From Mactra quadrangularis (Eukaryota; Mollusca; Bivalvia; Venerida; Mactridae), in NCBI GenBank assembly GCA_025267735.1, contig CM046311.1:28687399-28751398 (forward strand): 64,000 nucleotides of DNA, written 5' to 3'. A program made the position numbers and the translations under genes. Of the stretch, positions 11,703 through 24,775 are shown in pieces. The notes under the pieces were generated by a model that was not told the DNA's origin, did not search any database, and worked only from the letters and a program-made list of their open reading frames with translations. Each line of letters starts with the position of its first letter. The first letter of the stretch is position 1.

Positions 11703-12064
11703 GTAAAATAGATAAAACAAAACGAAGACCACTCGATTTTGATATTTGTCATTCGTGATAGACTAAAAGAGAAAATGTAAAAAACTACCTAACTATTTCG
11801 CAAAATGACGTTTGTTTGTTTATGTCTGGTACCATACGAAAACGGTTTTATTCTTCATCCTGTATATATACATGTAGTAAAGTTTTGTTTGACCTGTCAA
11901 AAAGTCAAAATCAGTTCACGGTCGGTCGCACTTTGAATTAGAAGTCGCGCAACTCAGTTTACCTATTTATTGTGCGACCAACCATGAAATGGTATGGACA
12001 TTTTGACTGGTCAAAAATTACTCTATAACATTGATTCATTGTGTTAATATTGACTCACCCTCAC

Positions 12065-12267
12065 CTCGTGCCTTGGCAGCCTCGTAGTCTGTTTTACATA
12101 CAAGTTTTCTGTCCTCCATTAAATAAAACTCATCTCCTGTGTTTAACTGACGGCTACACATAAGACAGGCGAAACATTCTAGATGATATACATTATCTTG
12201 TGCTCGACGTACCACCTCAGTCGGTGGTATCCCTTTATCACACCCTGCACACTTTGTACCAAAATGT
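12065..12267 (-). CDS. lhx3: LIM-homeobox protein Lhx3/4, coding exon 3 (LIM2 domain)
   Basis: Encodes about residues 97-165, the second LIM zinc-binding domain. The zinc ligands follow the LIM pattern: C103, C106, H125, C128, C131, C134, C154, D157. [20 protein letters not shown] and [20 protein letters not shown] are close to Lhx3/4 LIM2 sequences. LIM domains mediate partner binding, notably to the LDB/NLI cofactor. The acceptor is ATATTTCAG. The donor is either CGAG followed by GTGAGG (exon end 12065) or, six bases on, GTGAGT (exon end 12059). Both are phase 1, so the choice adds or drops two residues in the linker. The first keeps the linker closest to the family. Confidence 0.96.
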
Positions 12268-15098
12268 CTGAAATATAGAAACAACAAAATATTGTACATA
12301 ACCATGCACATACTCATTGGCTAAGGAGAGGGCGTGGTCAAATGATAACAGTGTTTGACTGGTAATCTGGTAGATACCAAACTCTGAGTTGGTTCCAATC
12401 ACATCAAAACCTACATCGTTGTTTTCTTGGACAAGAATGTTATCTTACTGAAAAGGTCAGTTCGGGGTGATCAGTAAACACTCGAGAATGGTTAATCTAA
12501 AGTGTAAGACTTAGTGTCATAAATAAATTAGATAGTTTAAATAAATTGGTATAATCTAAAATAAACTAACAAAGTTTAATATAGCAACATTTAATGTTAT
12601 TTCATAAAATTATGTTCAACCATAAAAAAATATGTATTAAACAACAGGGACATTAACATAGATGCATTTTTGTATACATGTGCATCAAAATGCCAAACCA
12701 ATACAGTGTTCTATATTGTATAGTTTATGTAGAATAAAATATCTATTCAGCTGTGTATATAATTATAAGTACAATTTAATATACACTACTTAATATCACA
12801 TACGTTACTATTGTTTATGGTTGTGTGGCTTTATATAATCAATTTATAAGATTGCTATAGACACATAATTTACTAGGATATTTGTTTTCATACACATTTT
12901 ATATAGTATCATTCGATACACTATTTCACAATTATCGGCCATATAACTTTACGAGTTGATGTGTCGTTACAGTATATAAAACTATTACTGACGTACATGC
13001 ATTTCTAGGGTATGCAACTTCAATGGCTTTATATCTTCTATCTATACTATTAAATTTGCGAGTTTCCTGTTTTGTGGAAGAAACTGCGCAGCTTTGAATA
13101 AATCTTTTGTTTGTCGCTGGAGCACCTATATACCGGCATATCAAGTTGACAATTCTTTTTTTGACAAAGCCTCTTGATATTTGCAAAAACTGCCAAAAAT
13201 CAACAAAAATAGTTAGTTTTTTGTGTCTAAAAATAGTTCTAGATAAAACTAAAAATAGACACGTCAAACCAAACTCCCCGCAGCGGTTATCTCCCTTTAT
13301 CAAATCGTAGCAAAGCGTGACTTAAGCACTGTCAGGAGTTTGCTAAAGCCCGTGCTTGCACGAGCTCCCATCTAGTTGTTATGGAAAAAAACTTCATTTT
13401 ACCAATTTCTATTTTCAACTCTTTGATAATTTAGTCATTTCTTTCTGTGATTATCCTTATTTGATATTTTATAGGCTATAATCTTTAATTTATTATGTGT
13501 TTTGAAATGTCGTATGTTTCAAGAAGTAGACCTTTAGTGCCTTGCTAGCACATGTATTCATTTATCTAAGCACCACAATGGAAACAAGGTAATCCACATT
13601 ATTCTATTTTGTGATATCCACAAAAAATGAAAATATGTCCTAGCACAATGAATGTATTTTACTTACAGTATATACCGTATATTTTACGTTGTTTTTTTTT
13701 CGGTATTTTTATCATTTGTGTTTATGTAATACAATGTATAATTTCTATTTATTGAATAAACTCTATCCATGTAACAAATATTGTAAAAATGAAATTTCTC
13801 AAATTTGATACACACACTTGGTCATGACATAAAAAGCCCCAGAAAACTAGAGAGAAACAAAAAGGAGCAAACATGATGAATACGAATAGATTAAACACCC
13901 GGTGCATATGAACTTATGGTTTCATTTCGAACTTTCGAACATTTCCCCAAATAGCCTTTGTCATGAAACCCTATTTATATGTACCCATGAAAATCATGGA
14001 TACAACGGACGTGTCATCTAAGAAAATTCCGAAATCAGATTTAATCACCACAATTATTATTCTAACTATGTTTAGTGGGCACTGTACTGTAAAATAATTG
14101 TTTTCAGCAATCATCATAATAATATGTTTTGTCAAACAAACAGATCAATATATTCTGCTTTATAAATGTCTTCAACATACACAAAATAAACATACCGATT
14201 GTGCATCATCGCGTGTTTCCGTACTTGTCGTAAAATACCTTATTGAGAAGCAAAATAACTGAAGTGAGGAATTTTCAATGTGATCACATATGATATTAAT
14301 ATGACGTCAGCTATAATTTATACGTCTTCACATGGTCCAATGTTTTCATATCAAACAAACGTTTTCCAGATAAGAATAAATTCCTGTCATCCGGACTTGA
14401 TTTACGGTCTAAAATATCTCCTCCGAGTATTTGTACAGACAACATCGAGGGAATGAGTTAAAGAAAGAGGGCAAAACAAACATTTTACAAGATTTCAATC
14501 ATTTGTCGTTGAGACGACAACGATACGGGCTCCAAAGGATTCGTGTTTTAACAAACATAACCTCAAACTTTGTAACATGGTCTTCCCTTGATAATTTAGA
14601 AATTAATTCAAATATCTTGGCTGTCATTGTTCCACTCGTCATAGAAAAGTTTAAACGATACATGTAGCCAAATGACGGAATCACCTAGGGACTTAATTTT
14701 ACCACACCGACGACGACGTTAGACTTAATTTAGATTACATAATTACAGATGTATCATGTTTTGAGTGTTTATCTATACACGTACAAGAATGATGAAAATT
14801 ATTAACATGAAATAGAAGCCTGTGCCGTAGAATTGTTTTAGGAAAAAGAGTGATTATTTAAAAAAAAACAACAGAAAAATGCGTCAAAGCCAATATTGTT
14901 TGAATGCGGTCATTGATGGTTTCCCACTCAACTACATGGACTATAAGTCCTCCACTGAACTATTTGGTGGAACATCATTGTTTGAGGAAGGAAACTTGAA
15001 AAAAAAGAATTGAGAATTGAGGGTTTTTATTTAAATCTACCTTTTACCAAAATATTTATAAATAAACCAGTAGATTCTGATCACTAATTAATGATCAT

Positions 15099-15128
15099 AG
15101 AACAGAACAGAATAGAACGGAACAAACT
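15099..15128 (-). repeat. Short GTTCT-pentamer tail, minus strand
   Basis: Degenerate AGAAC units on the plus strand (GTTCT on the minus). The sequence beside it, CATTTATACAAGTTTGTTC on the minus strand, resembles the end of the LINE-type tail at 20330-20401. It is probably the last bases of a truncated LINE or SINE. Confidence 0.4.
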
Positions 15129-15561
15129 TGTATAAATGAGTCTCTACATTTGTCTTAAAAAAAGAGATAAGCAATCGTTTAAAATACACCACAAGTTAAT
15201 AATCGTCAAAAGCCACGAAACTTAAAAAACAACTTTAAGCAGTCTTTGAGTTACCTATTTTTAGCTGTCAAAATTGTTTAAAAATGAATACATGTACTGT
15301 ACAATTTTCAAATTATCTAAAACCAACTTTTCACTGTTAAGAAAATGAGGAATAATTTGAAATATTAAGAAAACTTCATTAATCTAACAATTTAAAAAAA
15401 AACGTGCTGAAATGAAATAATTTCATTCTCTTTCGTACATGGTAAATGTCATTTCATGATGTATGTACCTTATAAATTGTTGAACTATGATTTATATAAT
15501 AAACTTAACACCTGCGTTTTGTTTAGTCTCTGATATACAGTGCTCTTCAAAAGGTTACATT

Positions 15562-15724
15562 GGATAGTGTTATATTTTATTTAAATGTCAGTGGTACATT
15601 CATCATAACCGCTGAGTTAAATATTTACTACAATCAATCTGAACTCACGATTGATAATTAATTTATTTGAAGCTGCGGAGTTAATGTATGCTTTAATGAC
15701 AGTTGAATAAAATTTAACGATACC
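15562..15724. mobile_element. Foldback MITE, TTCAACTGTTAGTGG family, copy 2
   Basis: The inverted arms begin GGATAGTGTTATATTTTATT on the left and GGTATCGTTAAATTTTATTC on the right (other strand). They continue with TGTCAGTGG-like words and CCGCTGAGTTAAAT versus CTCCGCAGCTTCAAAT. It is more diverged than copy 1. Confidence 0.6.
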
Positions 15725-16597
15725 GATTGTTATTTAATGAATCAAAGCGTATTCGTGTAACATATTATATAATTTGAATTATATGTTGACAGTAATGATT
15801 TTAAATATTGTTCAGATAACTATTTGGTTTTTTATTGATAAATGTGAAACACTGTATTCTAAAAGCAGTATTTTTTATGGATTTTTGGAGGACACAATTA
15901 ATAAACTATACACGAGTATAAAGCATAACTTTTTATACTGATGTCGGGTACAAGTATTGTATCTAGTTATATGACCCGTGAATTTTCTTGAACAACGAAA
16001 AATTTAAGAAAATCTGAGTAGAAAAACTAGCATACTATTTAATTATAAAATATGCATCGTAAGAGTGGTCATAAAATTATATACTGATAGAATGAAAAGT
16101 TGAGACTTATGGTATTGACAAATTCATTCAGATCAGTTAATATTTAGAAGCCAGTGAGCAAGCAGGTAGATCTTGAGATGTTTATTTAAGTTTGTTAAAA
16201 GTCATTATGGAGGCTGGAACAAAGGTTAGGAAAACTAGCGTTGAGCCCCCTAACCGTATTCATATCATGTTATATTCTTAATAATTATTGTTAATGATTA
16301 TAAGTCATCATGTTTATTGTATGTTATGTTTTGTGAATTATAGAAGAATAAAAGAAGAGACATTTGTGAGTTAAGCTATATTTGCGGATGATGGTTTGTG
16401 TGAGTGTGGACCAAATAGAAGACAAAAGTTATGGACCAAAGAATGGTTTGCTACGGGCTGTACTAAGATTTACATGTAATTTTTCTCCCACTGAATGGAG
16501 AGTGTTTGCTCTTTCTTTTAGTGTATAATTTGTATATGCATGATTAAGATGTAGGTCTCTAGGTTACATGTACCAATCCGATTATTTCTGGATCGTC

Positions 16598-16645
16598 CCT
16601 CGTACATTGTGTTACTATGGCGTTAAACCCAACAAAAAATAAAGG
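16598..16645 (+). mobile_element. SINE tail fragment
   Basis: It contains GTGTTACTATGGCGTTAAAC followed by CCAACAAAAAATAAAG, the shared 3' tail of the SINE families in this window. No head is seen. Confidence 0.5.
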
Positions 16646-18472
16646 CGTTTTGATTTAATATTACTAACTGAATACAAGGATAGTTTAATGTTTACTGAAC
16701 TAATTGATGTGCTAACAATGCTCAATATTTATCCTATGATGTTATTATTAATTCATAATCTATTTAACCGAAGATATTCAGAGTTGTAAATATCATTGAT
16801 TGTTCTAACCGGAAGTTACGTAATAAGATCTAAATATTCAAATCGAACCCAACGATTATTTAAGTCAAGAAAGAAGCTCTTCAAATATTAATGAACAGAC
16901 TCGTCATCTTCGGCTTTATTTTTCTTTATCATGATAAACAAATTCGATGAATGAGTGAAAAGTCCATCGTTTATTGTTTAGACTTCGGGTATTGATAAAA
17001 TACGGTACGGAGGTTAAAACCGTTTTTCGTGCGAGTGTAACAGTTACATTTTCTTGCACATATAATGAAAGCATTTAACATAAAACACGTTTTTGTGCTG
17101 AAAATTTTAGTTTTTGACGAAGAAAATCAGCAAAATAATACATCAGAAATGCGTTTTGGAGGCAGTTATTGCTAGAGCACTTGCTACATGTACCTAACGC
17201 TACAAAGCGGCTTTCCCTGCAACGGTTTGCGACAACGTAGTTTTAGTTAACATTTTTGTTTGCAAGCTATATAAACTCAGAGCACTCAGTCGTTTGGTGG
17301 GCCCTAAATCTTAATGTTTTACTAGCTTGAAGCAAAATCGTTGCATATAACTTGGTGTTTACAAAAAAACACTTAATTAAAGCGCTAGGTAGCGCTCGAC
17401 ATCTTTTTGCGACTGACTCCTGAACTCCAAATCGTCTCAAAATCATCCCAAAGTTATCGTTCCAACTTCCTTCAATATATATATATCTTCATATATCTAC
17501 AGTCTACAGTCTAGACAATGGTGTATGTATGAAAAACAAAGAACGGCAACTCTAATTGCCCCGTCGTTTTTTTCTTCTCCAAGTTGTTTGACTATAAAGG
17601 ATTGATTGAAGCTATATAGACAGTACTGTGACAGTCAAAATTGAATAATTGGTTTGTCGTAAAATAAGGGAGTATGTAAGTAAGTAAGAAGTTTTAAACA
17701 TCTTAAGTCTAGACTAGTAATTAACGTTACATAATGTAGGAAGTTTGACTGTCACACATTGTCGCAATGTAGTAAAAGTTTTCACTAGTTAGACTCTGTA
17801 ACAGGCTTTACACAAATATAGGTTGGAACAATTTAATTAAATCTAGATTGTTTTATTTTTTAAATGATTTCTGTTGCTCTTTTACCTTTCTTCATGTAAG
17901 TACGTGTTGTAGATTGAAAATAGTGTAAGTTTCTAACGTGGTTTATCTTGGAATCAACAACGACATGACGTTTGCTGCTCCAGGGGAAAGTCGTATACAA
18001 GAGTGGATTACAACTAGTACAGCAGTACTGAACAATTACCGGGTTTATACTAGTATAAGTTTAGAATACCAGAATTCTATGCTTTTTTCAATGATACAAC
18101 ACATACAGAACCCAAAACGAGATAAAAATATGTTAATGTATTTTTCTCTAAACTTCTATGACAAATTAATTTATGATATTTTTTTTAATTTATTGTACTT
18201 TATGTGAGCCCTCTCTAACATTTACCATAAACTATTAATGTAATAACTTACTAAATAACATACAGTTGTCTATACTTTGTAGAAGAATACAAACATACTA
18301 GACACATCCTTCATTAACAAGTACGTGAGTACTAATGTTTAATTCTTCCACAAATAAAAAAAGCTTTTGAATCATACATAGAAAAAGATAAAAAATATTA
18401 TTTCGTCATAAGTATCTCTCAGTATTACCAACAAGGGAACAAAACAACTCTGTATTAGATCTATGTTGTCGT

Positions 18473-18752
18473 TGTTGGGTTTAACGCCGTAGCAACACGT
18501 TTTGGTTAATTAACGACGTCCAGCGTACTTAACCTAGCTTTCCTGGACCCATGTATAAAACCAGTACTGACCCAACCTTCCACACGGCCGGAAACTTCTC
18601 CATATACATGATCAATGGAGGGAAATTGACATAATTGTTAAATTTTCATGGAAGGGTACAACCTCCCCGGGTGGGATTCGAACACGTACCTCCTTCGGGT
18701 CACGAGATTTCAAATCCTGGTGCGCTATCAACTGCGCTACCGACCCGGGTCG
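18473..18752 (-). mobile_element. SINE family A, full-length-like copy with tRNA-derived head
   Basis: On the minus strand the head reads CGGTAGCGCAGTTGATAGCG (A-box region) and GTTCGAATCCC (B box), forming a tRNA-like unit at about 18660-18750. It is followed by a 180-bp body and ends GGCGTTAAACCCAAC. It is homologous to copies near 30.5, 41.7 and 45.6 kb. It is a pol III-type SINE, not a tRNA gene: the acceptor arm runs into the SINE body. Confidence 0.8.
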
Positions 18753-20329
18753 GTATTTGTTCTATATTGAAATAGTGTAGAAAATGTCTCGTTAAAATTA
18801 GAGTGAAAACGCACCCGCTTATGTAAGAATTTATAATAACTTGTTCTAGTTGACAGACATTGAAATTATCAGCCCGGATTTCTGGCCGTTAAGCAATTAA
18901 ACTAATATAACATATTCCAATATGAGCAAACTTTATATTTTAAATATTAATTTATTCAAAACTAATCAGTGTTAATGTATGAAATCATAAACGACGTTGT
19001 ATGACTTTTAGTAATACCAATCTATGAAACTGATGATAGAATACACTAATTTTGATTTACTATCAAATTCATTAGTCACGTGTCAATATCAGTGATGTCA
19101 TCAAGAACACGTGACCTTCTTAATGAAGGTCCCAATAAATCAAATTAGTTCACCTGGGATATATTGCAAAAAAACTAGTTCGTATAGTACGGATACGGAG
19201 TTTCCCGAGGTCTTTCGATTTAGATTTCAACACTTTGAACTCGACCGGAAATTTCCGAATAGTTATGATTGTCTTTTTAATCGATAGTTTCGGAAATGCC
19301 CGATGTTTTTTTCGACTTAATGCCATTGATTTGAGATTCATAAAACATCATGTCAATGAGCATCTATGTACTTAACCCAAATTAGAAAAAAATGATACTT
19401 GGTTTTTTAATTATACTTTTTCATAAAATATTAAATCTTCAATAGTATTCATATGATATCAATGAATTTTAAATGCCTCTAAAATGTGACACATGGACGA
19501 TACTCGCAATCTTTTTATTAACTGTAAAAAATACATCTATTGATAGACTGCGGGACAAGTGTCATAATTGTTCATTTAAAGTAATTAACTCACATCAATT
19601 ATTAAAATTGATTATGCAACAACCGTTCACGTTTCATTATTTTCATTTTTATACAAGCGAAGGCCATCTTAAAGCTTATCGTTTCCAGATTTCAAATTAA
19701 AGATCATCTTTTCTTAAACTCTTAAAATTGTCTAAAAACATTTTCCAAGCAGTAAAGTGAGGTATTTGATGCAAGTTGACATACAAATGTATTAGATGGT
19801 GATATTGCGTGTAGGAACCTATGCTGTTGTAAAAAGAAACATTGTATATGTATATGTACACAATTTTGTGACTTTTTATATTTCTTATAAAATATAGGTC
19901 AGACGTTTTTCAAAACATTAAAAAATAACTTCTTTACACAATTACAGTCACTGGCAGAAAATTCTAAAATATTTTAGAATGACGTCATCTCGGAGCGAGC
20001 AGCCGTAACGTAATTAGTTTTATTCATATTCATAAAAATCACAGTACAATATCTAAATTAAATGCATTGGTTATTGGACATAGAAAGCATAAAAATAGAA
20101 TTAATTATCAAGTTTTTCAACATAGGCACATGTGCTTACGATAAACGGATGAAATAAACGACGCCGTCAGTATTTTATGAAAAAAGTGAGCTACTGTAAC
20201 ATGATATATCTTGTGATTTTAGATTCGTTAAAAAGTTATAATGATAATACTCGAGATTTGAAAAATTGGAATTCTGACGAATGTCAGCAGTACAACGATA
20301 TAAACCCATTCTATATTTCGTATATGCAT

Positions 20330-20401
20330 ATAATTTTGATCTATTTTTGTATTTGTATTTCTGTTTTGAGAAATAAAGGTTTGTTCTGTTCTGTTCTGTT
20401 C
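20330..20401 (+). mobile_element. 3' end of a LINE-type element with a TTCTG pentamer tail
   Basis: AATAAA at 20372-20377 is followed at once by four TTCTG units. The same arrangement, AATAAA then GTTCT units, terminates the LINE at 55598-55633. Only the extreme 3' end can be recognised. Confidence 0.45.
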
Positions 20402-21879
20402 AGCAAGAAACTACGACTTGCTTCCCAAGATACAACTTAGTCTTTGGTTCCATTGTGGTCATTGAAAACATACAATTGTATACTTCATTTAAGAATTAAC
20501 ATAAAGTTGTCTTTATTTGTCGTAGAATAGAACATAGCTACGAGATTTGGTACGCAAAACGAATAGCTAGAGCTTTAGAACGAGCTATTTAATGACACTT
20601 CAAAAATGTGTTTTTCCCATGACAAATTTTAGAAAAAAAGCGATTCTTACATTTTTTTTTTATAATTTGGCCGTTTTATAAAAGAAGAGTTCTAGTTATA
20701 ACCGCTGTGTATTTGTTTAACATAGATGACGGAACGTTAAATGTTAAGTGAAAAAGCAAGTGCAAATGTTACAATTGTACATAAAAGAATAGTCTAACAA
20801 CTTTCAGCTACGACAACCTGTATTTGATGTAGGTTCAACGATTCATCAGATCTAAGACTTCATTCTGGCGGCATTGTAGCTTTTAACACAAAAATATGTT
20901 TACATTGCGTGACCAAGAATCATCTACATTGTTGTATCAATTCGCGCACAGATGCTTCGACTGTTACAAAAACAGACATTTTTTATGAACGAAAAAAATA
21001 TTCTTCCTTGCATGATACCGTTCTTAACATTTTGAAAAAAAATATTTTATTGTTATATTTATTTTTACCCGGGGCATTGTTTAAACCAAAAGGGAGTTCT
21101 GGTGAATAAATAATTGCTTAGAAGAGAATATAACGAGGTTTTGCTCTGAGGAAAATGGCTAAAATAAATCTCTATAAATTTATATCATTTTCCAGGGAAA
21201 AAACGAGAGTTCTAGAAATTATTCTCCATTACACATTGCCTTGTGATAATTCAAATTTAATTAGATTTAATTGATAGTTAGATCGATATGAACTATTAAT
21301 TTTGATAACAGCAGTCCATACTATCGAAAACGTCGCTTTGATTTTCAACGAATGAGAAGGGAATGAAATGTTTATTTCAGGTTTTAAGTTATACTCATCA
21401 TCCATATAAATACAAAAGACATACAATTACATACGACATGTGAACATATCATTTAATATCTCATATAGAATGGTCAAAATACATACATATTTATAATCAA
21501 GTCAGATTGAATTATAGAGTTTGACAATGATATGTCAAAGGTTAACATGAGATAACAACAAGATTTTATCAAAAGTGACTCGTTTACAATCTAAAAAGAC
21601 ATCTTAGCGCTCCTCTACCCTACCGCTTTAGACCTGAAGACAAACCTATTGGAGTAAAGCTCATTTTGCACACAGTGATATTTTTTCTTAGTTTAGCAGA
21701 TACAAAATATCAACTGTATGCCCTAATGTTATTTTAATGACAATTCTTTAAATATATGTTACAGTCATACTAAAATTACACGTACATGTGGTATGCATGA
21801 TCATTTTTTAAAAAAAATCATTTGTCCAAGAATTGTTTAATGCATTATATTTGGTATAAGAAATGAAGTTAATTCTTAC

Positions 21880-22054
21880 CTAAAGAAATCATCCTTACAA
21901 TATACATGGTCTCCTTTAGAGAAACATTTGTCTGTAAGTTGTGCCTGGCAATCAGCACATTTCAAGCATCTAGCATGCCAACATCTATCTAATACTTTTA
22001 ATATAAATCTATCCAATATAGGCTCACCACAACCTGCGCATTTTGGTATAGCCG
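21880..22054 (-). CDS. lhx3: LIM-homeobox protein Lhx3/4, coding exon 2 (LIM1 domain)
   Basis: Encodes about residues 39-97, the first LIM domain. The zinc ligands are C44, C47, H65, C68, C71, C74, C91 and D94, an exact LIM spacing. [20 protein letters not shown] and [12 protein letters not shown] are typical of Lhx3/4. The acceptor is TATATTTCAG and the donor TTTAG followed by GTAAGA. Phase 1 in and phase 2 out both fit the neighbouring exons, and the Arg codon split to exon 3 gives [11 protein letters not shown], the canonical LIM1-LIM2 junction of this class. Confidence 0.97.
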
Positions 22055-22144
22055 CTGAAATATACAAGTAAAACAAGATTTTATAATTAGACATCAAAAT
22101 AGCACGACTTCCATTTGGGTTATCTATACAATACCATTTACTGA

Positions 22145-22352
22145 TTTCTTTTCTGAACGCCAGAGCAACACATTATAAAGGTCATTTTACGGCGGAAAGT
22201 CAGCATAGCATTCTCACTGTTCCTAGAAAGACCAAATCTCTGGATAAAGTTGTTAACAAGGTAACGGGCGAATACTTCCGTCAGTAACTGACAACTGCCT
22301 TACATTATTTAGAATCATGACCACGCTCCTCAAAAATGTGCCCCGCCCAGGA
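22145..22352 (-). mobile_element. SINE family B, 91 bp from the LIM1 exon
   Basis: It shares GAACGCCAGAGCAACACATT, TCCTAGAAAGACCAAATCTC, ACTTCCGTCAGTAACTGACA and GTGCCCCGCCCAGGAAT with the copies at 42012 and 57960. It lies on the minus strand and lacks most of the tRNA-like head. Just beyond it, ATTTAAATCAGCGGGGTTAA (22375-22394) is a scrap of the TTCAACTGTTAGTGG foldback family. Confidence 0.6.
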
Positions 22353-24336
22353 ATAAAGTATTTTTTGTGAGTATTTAAATCAGCGGGGTTAATTTTTGAT
22401 AACTTCTAAATAAAGATTTAGTTATTTGGTTACAGATTCGAAAAGCCCATGAGTTCAGTTTAGTTTAGTCGTATGTGTGTCTTATTGTCAATCAGTGGGT
22501 CTCGGGTTCGATTTCTAGGCGAGACCTGCATACTATCGTAAAGTTTGACTACGAATTGTTTTTAATACCTTTTTCCTTAAACTTCTGTATCGAAAAGTGA
22601 AATATCGAGCCCTTGACGAACATTAATGCTTAGCTCTGATTAAAAACTTTAGCATGAAGCTTCCTAATCCTAACCCATTGGCTGAGAGTTTGTCGACTCT
22701 CCGCCATAATAGGACATAAATAACTGTCAGAAAAGGCGGCGTCAAAAATGTGATAAAAATCTGCACCGAATAGTGAAATATAGATTTACTAGCTTTAAAA
22801 CCCATACATCTAAATTTACAACCAAAGCTGTAGAAAAATCTGCGAAGGAAACCTCGTTCAATATATAACATAATATATTTCCTTGCTATGGTGATAGATC
22901 TTCTCATTCATATTTCAATTTAATTTACACCAAAAAGCTGAAAGTAATATTTCATACATAGTTCTTGAAAACATGATGAGATAATTCTTAAATACAACGT
23001 AGATATTCCTGAACTAAACTCCAACAATACTAGAGACCTATCAAAAAACTAGACATGAAAAATTGCTATACGTTCGCCCAATTCGCTTCTCGGCACTTTT
23101 TCACACATCTTACGGAAGGCAGAAATGATTTACCGAGAATTTAATTCAACTAAAACTTCCAAGTTTGTTCACTAACTCAATTAGTAGAACCAGTAATTTC
23201 CGAAAGCACGAATAATGTTCCACGGAGCAATTAAATTACTATGCCCGCTTATAGTCATCGCTGCCTATTCCGAGCAACCTTTTATAACGTGAAAATACTA
23301 GTAATTCAAATAGAACGGTAAAAGAAGAAAAAAACTCCAAAAGGAATAATCAACATTGTAGAAATTTGTAGAGATATTTTCATCTAGAGTATGTGAACAA
23401 TTTGCCATCTTAATAGTTTCAAGTTTTTTTCTCAATGAAACAGGGTTTCTTGCAATCGATTTTAAGCTTATAAATTAGTAAAATAACTCGATTCTTCTTT
23501 GAACAAATCTGTCAAACTGTTCATCACTTTCCAGAGAAAACCTGCAAAAATGTTATTTTATCTTCCGACGATCCTTGAAAATTTCATGTGCTGTTTTATT
23601 ACTTTAAGTCAATTTTGTTAACCTTTCTAAAAGGTCATCATTTATTTGTACTGGATGATAAGGTCATAGAACGCTTGTTCACAATGTATTCGTACCACGA
23701 CGCAATCACACCAGTAACATTCGCACCCTCAATTTTATGTTATATAATAAATTAGCACTTAATTTCTAAACATAACATGTTTTCTTTTATTACCGTGTAA
23801 GAATATCACATCCTGATTTTTAATAAGCTATGGTTTCATGTCGAAACCGTCAAAGCTCTGGTTACATGTACGTCGAGCCCGTCAAATAATATAATACATT
23901 GATAACAGTATTGTCGGTTTCATATTTTAACACAATTTGTAACAATCCGTTGTTTTCGTGTTCTTTGTAAAATGCTACATGCAGATGGCTATATCAATAA
24001 CAGAAATGTTGAGCCCGCTCCGCAAGGAAATCGCTAAGTAGCTCTTTTTGGGCTTTTAGACGCGCTTTTTGTACTGTACGAGTTCTATGGAACGACTTGA
24101 TTCAAGCTAGCAATTCCAAGATGGCGACGTCCGCAAACAATTTTTTTACAACAAAGAATTGTAACGAATGAACAATACATGTATATTGTCCAATTTAATT
24201 AACCTGCCCGGTCTGCATGCATACACGTCATAATGAGATACTATTTAAAGCCTGAGTATTCCCTCGATATGCTCTAATGCGCACAGATCGACAGTTATCA
24301 GAGTTAAGTATAACTATTTGAATTGAATTGCCATAT

Positions 24337-24430
24337 GCCGTCGTAGTATAATCGGTGAAGTCGCAACACAAACATTCTCGATATAACTGATTATTTTTTT
24401 AGCTGTGAGTTCGAATCCTACTGAATGTGG
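24337..24430 (+). promoter_or_regulatory. tRNA-like pol III promoter module, left half
   Basis: The A box TAGTATAATCGG (24344-24355) fits the consensus TRGYNNARNNG, and the B box AGTTCGAATCC (24408-24418) fits RGTTCRANTCC. The box spacing is about 52 bp. It is not a convincing tRNA gene because stems do not close well around it. Confidence 0.55.
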
Positions 24431-24689
24431 GTTTTAGTATTGTTTATTTTTTAATATCAATTAATAAATTTTCTCTCTTTGATATATTTTTTCCATTGTC
24501 TCTTTTCATATTATCTTTTTATTTTGTTACTATTTAATACATGTTTCATATATAAATTCAACAATTCAAAACACAATTCAAAGACAATCAAGATAAAAAC
24601 AAAACAATACTCACTACTTTATCGATTTAACTATGAGATCTATTGAAATTTTGAAAATGTGTAAACTACTATTTTGAATGGTAAAAAAA

Positions 24690-24775
24690 AATAGTGGTTC
24701 TAATGAGATTCGAACCACGTATCTCTGGTACCGGAGGGCAACTCGCATCCACTGTGCCACATTGACAGACGCACA
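24690..24775 (-). promoter_or_regulatory. tRNA-like pol III promoter module, right half
   Basis: On the minus strand the A box is TGGCACAGTGG (24749-24759) and the B box GGTTCGAATCT (24706-24716), 32 bp apart. GTGGTTCGAATC and its surroundings form a T-arm-like unit. It faces the left-half module. It could be read as a degenerate tRNA, but the anticodon arm is not clear. Confidence 0.6.

Larger units (their letters stand above)
10170..12064. other. lhx3: Lhx3/4 intron 3 (1.9 kb)
   Basis: GT-AG intron between the LIM2 and homeodomain exons, phase 1. It contains a 60-bp-period direct duplication with CACGTG boxes (11294-11402) and a SINE tail fragment (11601-11702). I recognise nothing else. 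Confidence 0.85.
12268..21879. other. lhx3: Lhx3/4 intron 2 (9.6 kb)
   Basis: GT-AG intron between the two LIM exons. It contains a foldback MITE (15562-15724), a SINE (18473-18752), a SINE tail (16598-16645), pentamer-tailed LINE 3' remnants (15099-15128, 20330-20401) and otherwise unrecognised AT-rich sequence. No second gene within the intron can be supported. Confidence 0.85.

Noticed and set aside
18660..18750. tRNA gene
   Set aside because: It has A and B boxes but forms the head of a SINE with several homologous copies, and the acceptor arm does not close as a tRNA.
22490..22535. tRNA or SINE head with B box GGGTTCGATTTC
   Set aside because: No A box at suitable spacing and no following SINE body.
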